Assembly (NCBI RefSeq): GCF_965233615.1
Contig: NZ_OZ247495.1
Direction: 5' to 3' (one strand)
DNA length: 64,000 nucleotides
Origin: Pelagibius sp028280305
GTDB lineage: Bacteria > Pseudomonadota > Alphaproteobacteria > Kiloniellales > Kiloniellaceae
Part shown: positions 1 through 8,407 of the stretch, piece by piece
Position numbering within the stretch: the first letter of the stretch is position 1
How the letters are laid out: every line of letters starts with the position of its first letter
Position numbers and translations under genes: made by a program
Notes under the pieces: generated by a model
What the model saw: the letters and a program-made list of their open reading frames with translations, nothing else
What the model was told of the DNA's origin: nothing
Database searches by the model: none

Positions 1-1
1 C

Positions 2-64
2 GACAGCTTGATCTGGAAAGTCAGGAAGAAACCGATGCAGAAAACTCTGGGGATCGCCCCTTGA
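2..64 (+). CDS. possible 3' end of an upstream gene
   Basis: Frame 2 is open from the window edge to a TGA at 62-64 and gives a basic C-terminal tail of about 20 residues ending KTLGIAP. The TGA overlaps the TTG at 61-63 that can start the next gene (TTGA), an arrangement typical of translationally coupled genes. The protein cannot be identified from so short a tail. Frame 1 is also open to the window edge, so the alternative is that this stretch is the N-terminus of the next gene. Confidence 0.25.
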   Translation, partial: DSLIWKVRKKPMQKTLGIAP

Positions 65-1050
65 TCTCCAAGGTACTCTCGTTTTCCAGCTTGCCGGGTG
101 GCATGGCGTCGGCGAAGGTCCGCAAAGGCCGGTTGGCCTTCGTGGTGAAACTGCTTCTTTCGGGAACCCTTCTGGCGGCTGTTGCCTTGAGTGTCGATCT
201 GCCGGCGGTTGGGCAATTGTTGACGGCGCTGTCGCCAATCTCCGGCGCGGGCGCAGTGATATGTCTGGTTGGCGTCACCCTGGTGTCCGCTTTGCGCTGG
301 AGCTTGGTGGTAGACGCAATTGCCACGCCGCAACCGCTTCGGCGAATGCTGAGCCTGATGTTCGTCGGCAATTTCTTCACGCAGATGCTGCCAACTTCGG
401 TCGGCGGCGACGCTGTACGCATCTGGCAGCTTTCGCAGCATGGCGTAACCGTGGAACGCGCTTTTGCCGGTGTCTTGCTGGAACGGATCAGCGGGCTCCT
501 TGCCCTGGTCTTCATGGTCGCCGGCGGTGTCTTCTGGCTGGGCGAATCCTTATCGCCGCCGGCGCTCCGTTACCTGCTGTTCGCGGCGCTGCCCGCGCTG
601 CTGGCGGGGCTGCTTGTGTTCTGTTTTTTGAACCGGTTGCCCCGCTCTTGGCGCGATCTTCCAATGCTGGGGCGAGGCCTGCATCTGCTTGCGATGATGG
701 CCGGGGATGCGCGCCAGATCCTTCTGGCGCCGGGCCGGTCTCTGGTTCTGTTTCTGCTTTCGGCCGCAGCCCATGGGCTGGCGGTTTTGGCTTTCTTCTC
801 TCTGGCCCATGGGCTGGGCTTACCACTCAGCCTCCCGGCCGCGACCGCCGTGGTTCCGGCAATCATCCTCATCACCTTTCTGCCGGTTTCCTTCGCCGGC
901 TGGGGTGTGCGCGAAGGCGCCAGCATTATCATGTTCGCTGCGGTCGGCCTTGGGGCCGACCAAGCCGTCACACTCTCCGTGCTCTTCGGGGTGGCTTTGA
1001 TACTGGCTGGTCTGCCGGGCTGTCTCTTATGGCTGAGAGGCGCGCGCTAG
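61..1050 (+). CDS. flippase-like integral membrane protein (UPF0104 / LPG synthase TM family)
   Basis: This is a polytopic membrane protein of about 329 residues with seven or eight hydrophobic segments. It carries the family signature LPTSVGGDAVRIWQL near residue 105, followed by VLLERISGLLAL, as in the transmembrane part of lysylphosphatidylglycerol synthases and related AglD/MprF-like proteins. These proteins are thought to move or anchor lipid-linked products in the inner membrane. There is no soluble synthase domain, so only the membrane module is present. The start is uncertain: TTG at 61 overlaps a possible upstream stop, ATG at 103 (MASAKVRKG) begins just before the first membrane segment, and the frame is open to the window edge. 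It lies 24 bases upstream of an acyltransferase, which suggests a surface glycan or lipid modification locus continuing to the left. Confidence 0.8.
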   Translation: MISKVLSFSSLPGGMASAKVRKGRLAFVVKLLLSGTLLAAVALSVDLPAVGQLLTALSPISGAGAVICLVGVTLVSALRWSLVVDAIATPQPLRRMLSLMFVGNFFTQMLPTSVGGDAVRIWQLSQHGVTVERAFAGVLLERISGLLALVFMVAGGVFWLGESLSPPALRYLLFAALPALLAGLLVFCFLNRLPRSWRDLPMLGRGLHLLAMMAGDARQILLAPGRSLVLFLLSAAAHGLAVLAFFSLAHGLGLPLSLPAATAVVPAIILITFLPVSFAGWGVREGASIIMFAAVGLGADQAVTLSVLFGVALILAGLPGCLLWLRGAR

Positions 1051-1074
1051 GCGCTGAGCGCCTGCGCAACGGTC

Positions 1075-2280
1075 ATGACCAGCCTCGCGAGCGACAACCG
1101 GCCGGGCACCCGTGACGCCTTTGTGAATTACTTGGCTATGAGGCGCAGCAGCAGCGCCATTGCTGCCCTCGATGGTTTGCGGGCCTTTGCTATTCTTCTC
1201 GTGTTTGCCCGCCACGCCATCCGGCCGTTCTACGATGGAAACACGCCGCTGCTGCCGCTGTTCGGATGGGACCTTGCCGTACCGTTGATCAATGGCTGGA
1301 TCGGGGTGGATCTGTTCTTTGTACTCAGTGGCTTCCTAATCGGGCAGAGCTTGCTGCGTGACGGTGGAAGGGTGCGCGGCCGGCAGTTCCGACTGTATGT
1401 CGCCAAGCGTGCCCTTAGGATCGTTCCCGCCTATTTCGCCGTCCTCCTCGTTGTCGCTGCGGGTCTTGTCCCTCTGTTTGATGTGGATGGCCGGGCGCTC
1501 GGCTTGCGTGTGGGTTATCACATGCTGTTTCTGCAGGACTACCTGCCTGCCGATATCGTAGTTGTTTTCTGGTCGCTTGGTGTGGAAGAGAAGTTTTACC
1601 TTCTGGCGCCGCTGGTGGTCATGCTCGCCCTCAAGATGCATCGGCGAAGCCTGCAGTATGGTTTGATCGTTGGTTTTGTCTTACTGGGTTTGGTTGCTCG
1701 CTGTCTGACAGCGGCTGCGTATCCCGATATTGCCACTTATGATGCGTTTTTTCCGGTGTTCCGCAGTCCGTTCCATCACTGTCTGGATGCGCTCTTTGTC
1801 GGCCTTTTGGCGGCTTTCATCTATCGTGACCGCCACTGTTGGGCTTGGGCGACCAACCGGCTCTGTCTGAATGGCCTCTTTCTTTTGGGTTTATCGATCA
1901 TTCTTTGGTTGATTTCCGGGGAGGCCATGATGGGACGTATCGACTACTTCGATAAAACTCTGCAGCCTTTCGTGATCGCTATCGGCATGGGCTTGGTGCT
2001 CCTCGCCACGGCCTTGGGCGGCGGTCCGCTTACGTTTCTTGGTTCGCGTCCTTTGTTCTATCTCTCAAAACTCTCCTATTCGTTGTATCTGGTGCATCTG
2101 CCCTTGCTCCCTCTGGCACTGGCGCTCCTTGGGTTACCCGGCGGCGACATGGCAGCCGTGAGGGGCGAGATTCTGCTGCTTTTCTTCGCTACCTATACCG
2201 CCTTCAGCCTTGCTGCTTCCATGTTGGTTCACTATGGCATCGAGAAGCCTTTTCTGGTGATCAAGGGCCGCTTGAGCTAA
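1075..2280 (+). CDS. acyltransferase family 3 (OafA/YrhL-like) membrane protein
   Basis: The protein of 401 residues has the acyltransferase-3 fold: ALDGLRAFAILLVFARH near residues 31-47 with the conserved His47, then DLFFVLSGFLIG, then KRALRIVPAYF, and about ten membrane segments. The family transfers acetyl or other acyl groups to sugars of O-antigen, exopolysaccharide or peptidoglycan at the inner membrane. ATG 1075 gives the longest form; ATG 1138 (MRRSSSAIAALDG) starts immediately before the conserved block and is an equally good start. Base composition differs from the neighbours: bases 1861-1920 contain 26 G+C of 60, against 42 of 60 at 8461-8520. This suggests recent acquisition. The acyl acceptor cannot be read from the sequence. 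Confidence 0.9.
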   Translation: MTSLASDNRPGTRDAFVNYLAMRRSSSAIAALDGLRAFAILLVFARHAIRPFYDGNTPLLPLFGWDLAVPLINGWIGVDLFFVLSGFLIGQSLLRDGGRVRGRQFRLYVAKRALRIVPAYFAVLLVVAAGLVPLFDVDGRALGLRVGYHMLFLQDYLPADIVVVFWSLGVEEKFYLLAPLVVMLALKMHRRSLQYGLIVGFVLLGLVARCLTAAAYPDIATYDAFFPVFRSPFHHCLDALFVGLLAAFIYRDRHCWAWATNRLCLNGLFLLGLSIILWLISGEAMMGRIDYFDKTLQPFVIAIGMGLVLLATALGGGPLTFLGSRPLFYLSKLSYSLYLVHLPLLPLALALLGLPGGDMAAVRGEILLLFFATYTAFSLAASMLVHYGIEKPFLVIKGRLS

Positions 2281-2394
2281 CGTCGCAAGCGCTGTTCAGA
2301 GAGTAGAGAACTCTTCGTTGATGGCATTGCTGCCCCAGCGGCAGTGAGGGTAAGCTACGCAACTCTGCAAGCTGGAAATGTCAGGCGCGATAGC

Positions 2395-4473
2395 ATGCCA
2401 CTCGATACCTCGCAGTCACCGGTTTTCGTCCATTCCACCTGCCCGCATGACTGCCCCAGCGTCTGCGCGCTGGAGGTCGAGCGCCTCTCGGAGACGAAAA
2501 TCGGTAAGGTGCGCGGCGCCCGCGGCAACGACTACACGGCCGGCGTGGTCTGCGCCAAGGTGGCCCGCTATGCCGAGCGGGTGCACCACCCGGATCGCCT
2601 GACCCGGCCGTTGCGCCGGGTCGGCGCCAAGGGCGACGGGATCTCCGCCTTCGAGCCGATTTCCTGGGAAGCGGCCTTGGACGCGGTGGCCGAAGGCCTG
2701 TTGCAGGCCGAACAGCGCCACGGCAGCGAGGCGGTCTGGCCCTACTTCTACGCGGGCACCATGGGCCTCGTCCAACGTGACGGAATCCACCGGCTGCGCC
2801 ATGCCAAACGCTATGCGCGCCAGCACTCGACGATCTGCACGACCCTGGTGGCGACCGGCTGGAACGCGGCCTGCGGCAGCCGGCGCGGGGTCGATGCGCG
2901 GGAGATGACCGAATCCGACCTGATCGTGGTCTGGGGCGGCAATCCGGTCAGCACCCAGGTGAACGTGATGACCCATATCGCCAAAGCGCGCAAAAGCCGC
3001 GGCGCTAAGCTGGTGGTGGTCGATCCCTACCGCACCGGCACGGCGGAGCAGGCCGACATGCATCTCGCGCTGAAACCGGGGACAGACGGCGCGCTGGCGG
3101 CGGCGGTGATCTCCATCCTTTTGGCCGAGGGCTGCGCCGACCGGGACTATATGGCCAAATTCAGCGACTGGGACGCGGAGCTGGAGGCGCACTTTGCCGG
3201 CTGTACGCCGGCCTGGGCGGCGCAGATCACCGGCCTGGGCGAGGACGAAATTCGCGCCTTCGCAGCGCTCTACGGCGGCACCCAGCGCAGCTATATCCGG
3301 GTTGGCTACGGCTTCTCCCGGGCCCGCAACGGCGCCAGCGCTGTTCACGCCGTCGCCTGCCTGCCCACGGTCACCGGGGCCTGGCAGTACCCGGGCGGGG
3401 GGGCGATGCAGGGCCAGTCGAGCATTTACGGCCTGAATGAGACGTTGATCGAGGGGCTCGACGTGGCGGACCCCACCACACGCAAACTGGATCAGTCGCG
3501 GATCGGCCCCATCCTGACCGGCGACCGGCGGGATCTGGGCGAGGGCCCCCCGGTCGCTGCGCTGTTCATCCAGAACACCAACCCCATGGTGGTCTGCCCG
3601 GACAGTGCCAGGGTGGCTGAGGGGTTCGCCCGCGACGATCTCTTCACCTGCGTACATGAACAGTTCATGACCGAAACCGCCGCCATGGCCGATATCGTCT
3701 TGCCGGCCACCACCTTTTTGGAACATGACGATGTCTACGTTGCCGGCGGGCACACCTATATCCAGGTCACCAAGGCGGTGATCGAGCCCCTGGGCGAATG
3801 CCGCAGCAATCACGCGGTGATCTGCGCCCTGGCCAAGCGTCTCGGCGCGGCGCACCCCGGCTTTGAGATGACCGCCTGGGAGATTATCGATCGTACGCTG
3901 AAGGCTTCCGGCCTGCCGGACGCGGAGACCATCCATGCCGCCCACTGGCATGACTGTGCACTGCCGTACGAAGACATGCACTTCCTGAACGGCTTCGGCC
4001 ACGCCGACAAGCGATTCCACTTCAAGGCCGACTGGGCTGCCTTCGGGCCGGATTTTGCCGCCATGCCGGCGCTGCCCGGTTACAGCGACCGCTACGACCG
4101 GGCTTCGGAGAATCACCCCTTCCGCCTTGTGGCGGCCCCGGCCCGCACGTTCCTGAACACCAGCTTCACCGAGACCCCCGGTTCCCAAAAGCGTGAGGAC
4201 AGGCCGACCGTCATGATTCATCCGGAAGCCGCGGCAGCTCTGGGGGTCGGTGACGGCGACCGCCTGCGCATCGGCAACGACCAGGGGTCGCTGGTGATCG
4301 CGGTCGAGGTTTTCGACGGCCTGCAGCCCGATGTCGTGGTGGTCGAAAGCGTCTGGCCGAACGCGGCTTTCGAGGAGGGGCAGGGGATCAATTTGCTGGT
4401 TTCGGCCGATCCCGGTCCGCCCGCCGGAGGCGCGGTGTTCCACGACACCGCCGTCTGGCTAAGGCCCGTTTAG
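2395..4473 (+). CDS. molybdopterin-dependent oxidoreductase (DMSO reductase family), [4Fe-4S] binding
   Basis: This large catalytic subunit of about 692 residues begins with an iron-sulfur motif, Cys16-x3-Cys20-x3-Cys24 with a fourth Cys53. Molybdopterin-binding stretches follow, including LIVVWGGNPVSTQ and VVVDPYRTGTAEQADMHL. A Cys at about 148 in STICTTLVATGW lies where NapA and formate dehydrogenases place the Mo-ligating Cys or SeCys. The C-terminal part contains the cofactor-binding cap (VMIHPEAAAALGVGDGDRL). No Tat signal is visible, so it should be cytoplasmic. The start at ATG 2395 is preferred over the GTG at 2344 because the cluster motif follows directly. No electron-transfer or chaperone subunit is adjacent, so substrate and partner are unknown. 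A formate-dehydrogenase-like or other oxygen-atom-transfer enzyme is possible. Confidence 0.9.
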   Translation: MPLDTSQSPVFVHSTCPHDCPSVCALEVERLSETKIGKVRGARGNDYTAGVVCAKVARYAERVHHPDRLTRPLRRVGAKGDGISAFEPISWEAALDAVAEGLLQAEQRHGSEAVWPYFYAGTMGLVQRDGIHRLRHAKRYARQHSTICTTLVATGWNAACGSRRGVDAREMTESDLIVVWGGNPVSTQVNVMTHIAKARKSRGAKLVVVDPYRTGTAEQADMHLALKPGTDGALAAAVISILLAEGCADRDYMAKFSDWDAELEAHFAGCTPAWAAQITGLGEDEIRAFAALYGGTQRSYIRVGYGFSRARNGASAVHAVACLPTVTGAWQYPGGGAMQGQSSIYGLNETLIEGLDVADPTTRKLDQSRIGPILTGDRRDLGEGPPVAALFIQNTNPMVVCPDSARVAEGFARDDLFTCVHEQFMTETAAMADIVLPATTFLEHDDVYVAGGHTYIQVTKAVIEPLGECRSNHAVICALAKRLGAAHPGFEMTAWEIIDRTLKASGLPDAETIHAAHWHDCALPYEDMHFLNGFGHADKRFHFKADWAAFGPDFAAMPALPGYSDRYDRASENHPFRLVAAPARTFLNTSFTETPGSQKREDRPTVMIHPEAAAALGVGDGDRLRIGNDQGSLVIAVEVFDGLQPDVVVVESVWPNAAFEEGQGINLLVSADPGPPAGGAVFHDTAVWLRPV

Positions 4474-4625
4474 GGCCCACAGGCCGGGCGAGGCCATTGA
4501 ATTGCCTGGGCTGCCGCGACAGGATGCTACTCTTTGTGGCAAAATCGCTGAACGGCACTAGGTAGAAGGAAGGGAAGAGGCTGTTGTAGCCTTTTCGCAC
4601 TGCCAGCAGGAAGCGCCGAGGAAGC

Positions 4626-5327
4626 ATGGCAAAGGACCCCAAGCTGCCGAAGGTATCGTCTGGGTCGGAGGTCGATGCCTTTTTGCGCAAAGTCGCCGCG
4701 ACAACGCCGCCCAGCGGCGATGCGCGGGGCCGGCTGATCTTTGCCATGGATGCCACCGCCAGCCGCGAACCGACCTGGGACCAGGCCTCGCATCTTCAGG
4801 CCGAAATGTTCAAGGAAACCGAGGGTCTCGGCGGCCTCGAGGTGCAATTGATCTTCTATCGCGGCTTCGGGGAGTGCAAAGCGAGCCCCTGGGTGCGCCG
4901 GTCTTCCGAACTGCTGCGCTTCATGACCGGGGTTTTCTGTCTGGCCGGCCGCACCCAGATCGGCAAGGTCCTGCAGCGTGCGATCAAGGAAACCAGGGCA
5001 CAGAAGGTCTCGGCCCTGGTTTTCGTCGGCGATGCCATGGAAGAAGACATCGACCACCTTGGACATCTCGCCGGTGAACTGGGCCTGCTCGGGGTGCCCT
5101 GCTTCATGTTCCATGAAGGCCAGGACATGGTCTCCCGCAAGGCCTTTCAGCAGATCGCCCGGCTCAGCGGCGGCGCTTTCTGTACCTTCGATGCCAGTTC
5201 GGCGCGGCAGCTTCGCGAGCTGTTGTCGGCGGTTGCAGTGTTCGCCGCCGGCGGACGCCGGGCGCTGGCCGACTACAGCCGCAAGACCGGCGGCCTGGTT
5301 CCGCAGCTCACCCACCAGGTCAAGTAA
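4626..5327 (+). CDS. von Willebrand factor A (VWA) domain protein
   Basis: The 233-residue soluble protein is almost entirely one VWA domain. The metal-ion-dependent adhesion site can be traced: D42-x-T44-x-S46 in AMDATAS, a Thr in GRTQIGKVLQRAI near residue 110, and an Asp in ALVFVGDAMEED near 140. The first motif is DxTxS rather than the usual DxSxS, which still provides metal-liganding hydroxyls. No signal peptide is visible. GAGGAAG lies just upstream of the ATG. It is 12 bases from the following J-domain gene, so the two are probably co-transcribed. Cytoplasmic VWA proteins often act with chaperone-like ATPases in protein remodelling or metal insertion; that role here is only an inference. 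Confidence 0.8.
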   Translation: MAKDPKLPKVSSGSEVDAFLRKVAATTPPSGDARGRLIFAMDATASREPTWDQASHLQAEMFKETEGLGGLEVQLIFYRGFGECKASPWVRRSSELLRFMTGVFCLAGRTQIGKVLQRAIKETRAQKVSALVFVGDAMEEDIDHLGHLAGELGLLGVPCFMFHEGQDMVSRKAFQQIARLSGGAFCTFDASSARQLRELLSAVAVFAAGGRRALADYSRKTGGLVPQLTHQVK

Positions 5328-5339
5328 CGAGCGTTAAGG

Positions 5340-6062
5340 ATGCCGTATTTCTTTCTGGGAATTGCTCTTCTCGCTGCGGCGCTGCTCCTGGCGCGCTGGT
5401 TCGTCAGCGCGGAGCCGCAGAAGGTTGCCAGCGGTCTGAAGATTGGGGGCACGATTCTGCTGGGCCTGGTTTGCCTGCTGCTCTTGGTGACCGGGCGCAT
5501 CTCGCTCCTGATGATGCTTTTCGCCCTGCTTTTCTTCGCGCGCAGGGCGCTCAAGGCCGGGCGCCTCAACGCACGTGCCGCAAGCGGGCCCAGCCCGGGT
5601 CAGGCCTCGGAAGTGCGCACACGCTACCTGCAAATGATGCTCGATCACGACAGTGGCGAGATGGATGGTGAAATCCTGGACGGCCGCTTCATGGGGATGT
5701 GGCTGTCGCAACTCGGCTTGACGGAGTTGCTGCAGCTCCTGGCCGATTATCAGTACGAAGACCCGCAGTCGGCCTCTGTGCTGGAAGCATATCTTGACCG
5801 CACCCGCGATGAGGACTGGCGCAAGCACACCCAGGACGGCACCGATGAGGGCGCCAAAGAGGGGACGGCAGAGGCACGCCCGGGCGGTGCGATGAGCCGG
5901 GACGAAGCGCTGGAAATTCTCGGCCTCCGGGAGGGGGCGACGGCCGCCCAGATTCGCGAGGCGCATCGCCGGCTGATGCAGAAGATCCACCCGGATCACG
6001 GCGGCTCCAACTACCTCGCGGCCAAACTGAACGAAGCCAAGGATTTGTTGTTGGGCACATGA
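5340..6062 (+). CDS. membrane-anchored J-domain protein, Pam18/Tim14-like (TimB-type)
   Basis: The protein of 240 residues has two or three N-terminal hydrophobic segments (about residues 3-20, 34-51 and 55-67), a middle region with RTRYLQMMLDHDSGEMDG, and a C-terminal J-domain of about 55 residues. The J-domain has HPD at 217-219 and the block HPDHGGSNYLAAKLNEAKD, which resembles mitochondrial Pam18/Tim14 more than DnaJ. There is no G/F region or zinc finger. Family knowledge: TimB of Caulobacter is a described bacterial relative of Pam18. J-domains stimulate DnaK-type ATPases, so this protein probably recruits DnaK to the inner membrane. It is coupled to the VWA gene upstream. Confidence 0.87.
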   Translation: MPYFFLGIALLAAALLLARWFVSAEPQKVASGLKIGGTILLGLVCLLLLVTGRISLLMMLFALLFFARRALKAGRLNARAASGPSPGQASEVRTRYLQMMLDHDSGEMDGEILDGRFMGMWLSQLGLTELLQLLADYQYEDPQSASVLEAYLDRTRDEDWRKHTQDGTDEGAKEGTAEARPGGAMSRDEALEILGLREGATAAQIREAHRRLMQKIHPDHGGSNYLAAKLNEAKDLLLGT

Positions 6063-6173
6063 ATTTGACGCGGCAGCCCTGATTAGGGACCATTTGTGTC
6101 ACTTGTCGCCTGCCCGGGCCTGTGGCAATACAGCCGCGTCTTCATGACACCCACACGCGAGGTTCTTACCCCC

Positions 6174-7055
6174 ATGCATGGCACCATTCGCAAGGCGGTT
6201 CTGCCCGTCGGCGGTCTTGGCACGCGCTTTCTTCCCGCCACCAAGGCGATCCCCAAGGAAATGCTTCCCGTCGTCGACAAACCGTTGATCCAATATGGTG
6301 TCGAGGAGGCGCGGGCGGCCGGGATCGAAGAGATCATCTTCGTCACCAGCCGCGGCAAGGCGGCCATTGAGGACCACTTCGATCATCATTGGGAGCTGAT
6401 GGCCAGCCTGGAGGAACGGGGCAAGACCGCGGAGCTGGAACTGGCCCGCTCGATGATGACCACCGCCGGCAAGATCAGCTATACCCGGCAGCCCGAGGCG
6501 CTGGGCCTGGGCCACGCCGTCTGGTGTGCCCGTAATCTGGTGGGGCGGGAGCCCTTTGCGGTGATTCTGCCGGACGATCTTGTGCTCGGCCAACCCGGCT
6601 GTCTTGCCCAACTCGTTGAGGCTTACGACAAGGTCGGTGGCAACCTGGTCGCCGTGCAAGACGTGCCGCGCGAACAGACCAATCTCTACGGCATCCTGGA
6701 TGTGGTCTCGGACGACGGCAGTCTGGCCGAAGCCAAGGGACTGGTCGAGAAACCCCAACCCGATGTGGCGCCCTCGACCCTCTCCATCATCGGGCGCTAC
6801 ATTCTTCAGCCAGAAATTTTCGATGAGCTGGACCGCCAGGAACGCGGCGCCGGCAACGAGATCCAGTTGACCGACGCGATGGCCCGGACCATCGGGCCAC
6901 AGCCCTTCCATGGCCTGCGCTTCAAGGGACGGCGCTTCGACTGCGGTACCAAGGTTGGGTTTCTGGAGGCCAACCTCGCCTATGCCCTGGAACGCGATGA
7001 CCTGGGGGCGGCGGCCCGTGATATCCTGAGACGTTACAGCGCCGATCTCACCTGA
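6174..7055 (+). CDS. galU: UTP-glucose-1-phosphate uridylyltransferase
   Basis: The enzyme makes UDP-glucose from UTP and glucose-1-phosphate in the cytoplasm. The N-terminus has the nucleotidyltransferase signature AVLPVGGLGTRFLPATK, followed by KEMLPVVDKPLIQY. Further family blocks include QPEALGLGHAVWCA, VILPDDL and GNEIQLTDAM. From ATG 6174 the length is 293 residues, usual for bacterial GalU. That start is preferred over upstream ATG 6144 because GAGG lies about ten bases before it and the protein then begins directly at the conserved core. It is the first gene of a three-gene nucleotide-sugar operon with ugd and a phosphomannomutase/phosphoglucomutase. Confidence 0.96.
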   Translation: MHGTIRKAVLPVGGLGTRFLPATKAIPKEMLPVVDKPLIQYGVEEARAAGIEEIIFVTSRGKAAIEDHFDHHWELMASLEERGKTAELELARSMMTTAGKISYTRQPEALGLGHAVWCARNLVGREPFAVILPDDLVLGQPGCLAQLVEAYDKVGGNLVAVQDVPREQTNLYGILDVVSDDGSLAEAKGLVEKPQPDVAPSTLSIIGRYILQPEIFDELDRQERGAGNEIQLTDAMARTIGPQPFHGLRFKGRRFDCGTKVGFLEANLAYALERDDLGAAARDILRRYSADLT

Positions 7056-7078
7056 TCGTGCTCTAGAGGGGACCCAAG

Positions 7079-8407
7079 ATGCGTATTGCAATGGTTGGTA
7101 CCGGCTATGTCGGGCTGGTTTCCGGTGCCTGTTTTTCCGAGTTCGGCACCGATGTGGTCTGCATCGACAAGGATGCCGCCAAGATCGCCCGGCTGGAGAA
7201 AGGCGAGATCCCGATCTTCGAGCCTGGCCTCGACGTCCTGGTGGCCAACAACCGCGCCGCCGGACGGCTCAGCTTTACCACCGACCTGGCCGCCGCGGTG
7301 GCCGAGGCCGATGCGGTCTTCATCGCCGTTGGCACGCCGACCGGGCGCACCGGCGGCGAGGCCGATCTCAGCTATGTCTACGACGCGGCGCGGGAGGTTG
7401 CGGGTGCCCTCCAGGGCTATACCGTGGTGGTGAACAAGTCGACCGTGCCGGTCGGTACGGGGCGGGAGGTTCAGCGCATCATCGCAGAAGCCAATCCGGA
7501 GGCCGATTTCGAGGTGGCTTCCAACCCCGAATTCCTGCGCGAGGGCGCGGCGATCAACGACTTCATGCGTCCTGACCGGGTGATCATCGGCGCGGAGAGC
7601 GAGCGGTCGCAGGAAGTGATGCGCGCCCTCTACCGGCCGCTTTATCTCATCGAGACGCCGATTCTTTTCACCACGCTGGAAACCGCCGAGCTGACGAAGT
7701 ATGCCGGCAACGCCTTTCTGGCGACCAAGATCACCTTCATCAACGAGATTGCCGATCTCTGCGAGAAGGTCGGCGCCAATGTTCACGACGTGGCCCGCGG
7801 CATCGGCCTGGACGGACGAATCGGGCGCAAGTTCCTCCATGCCGGTCCGGGCTACGGCGGATCCTGTTTTCCCAAGGACACGGTCGCCCTGGTCCACACG
7901 GCGCAGAAGGCCGGCTCGCCGATGCGCATCGTCGAAACCGTCGCCGACATCAACGACCGCCGGAAAAAAGCCATGGCCGGGCGGGTGATCGAGGCCTGCG
8001 GCGGATCGGTCGCGGGCAAGACCATTGCGGTTCTGGGTCTGACCTTCAAGCCGAACACCGATGACATGCGCGAAGCGCCGAGCCTGGAGATGGTACCGGC
8101 CCTGCAGGCCGCCGGGGCGACGGTGCGGGCCTTCGATCCGGAGGGTATGGATCAGGCCGAGCCCATGTTGCCGGATGTCCAGTGGTGCCAGAATGCCTAT
8201 GAGGCGATGACGGGCGCCGACGCCGTGGCTATTGTGACGGAATGGAACGAATTCCGCGGCCTGGATATGGAACGCGTAAAGGAAGCGCTGAAGGCGCCGG
8301 TGATGGTTGATCTGCGCAACATCTACAATCCTCAGGATATGGTCGGCGCCGGTTTCGACTACTTCTCGGTGGGGCGGCCGCTTTCCTCCTACGGACGGGG
8401 GCAATGA
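7079..8407 (+). CDS. ugd: UDP-glucose 6-dehydrogenase
   Basis: The enzyme oxidises UDP-glucose to UDP-glucuronate with two NAD+. The 442-residue protein opens with a Rossmann motif (MVGTGYVGLVSGACF). It has NPEFLREGAAINDFM, and the catalytic Cys lies in GPGYGGSCFPKD near residue 262. A C-terminal UDP-binding region carries LTFKPNTDDMREAPS. AGAGGGGA precedes the ATG. The gene is 23 bases after galU and overlaps the next gene by four bases (ATGA), so the three are one transcription unit. The operon supplies UDP-glucuronate for exopolysaccharide or LPS. Confidence 0.97.
   Translation: MRIAMVGTGYVGLVSGACFSEFGTDVVCIDKDAAKIARLEKGEIPIFEPGLDVLVANNRAAGRLSFTTDLAAAVAEADAVFIAVGTPTGRTGGEADLSYVYDAAREVAGALQGYTVVVNKSTVPVGTGREVQRIIAEANPEADFEVASNPEFLREGAAINDFMRPDRVIIGAESERSQEVMRALYRPLYLIETPILFTTLETAELTKYAGNAFLATKITFINEIADLCEKVGANVHDVARGIGLDGRIGRKFLHAGPGYGGSCFPKDTVALVHTAQKAGSPMRIVETVADINDRRKKAMAGRVIEACGGSVAGKTIAVLGLTFKPNTDDMREAPSLEMVPALQAAGATVRAFDPEGMDQAEPMLPDVQWCQNAYEAMTGADAVAIVTEWNEFRGLDMERVKEALKAPVMVDLRNIYNPQDMVGAGFDYFSVGRPLSSYGRGQ

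Noticed and set aside
2416..4443. 675-codon open frame antisense to the molybdoenzyme gene
   Set aside because: High-GC codon bias leaves long open antisense frames; the sense strand has clear cofactor motifs and the antisense protein has no recognisable domain.
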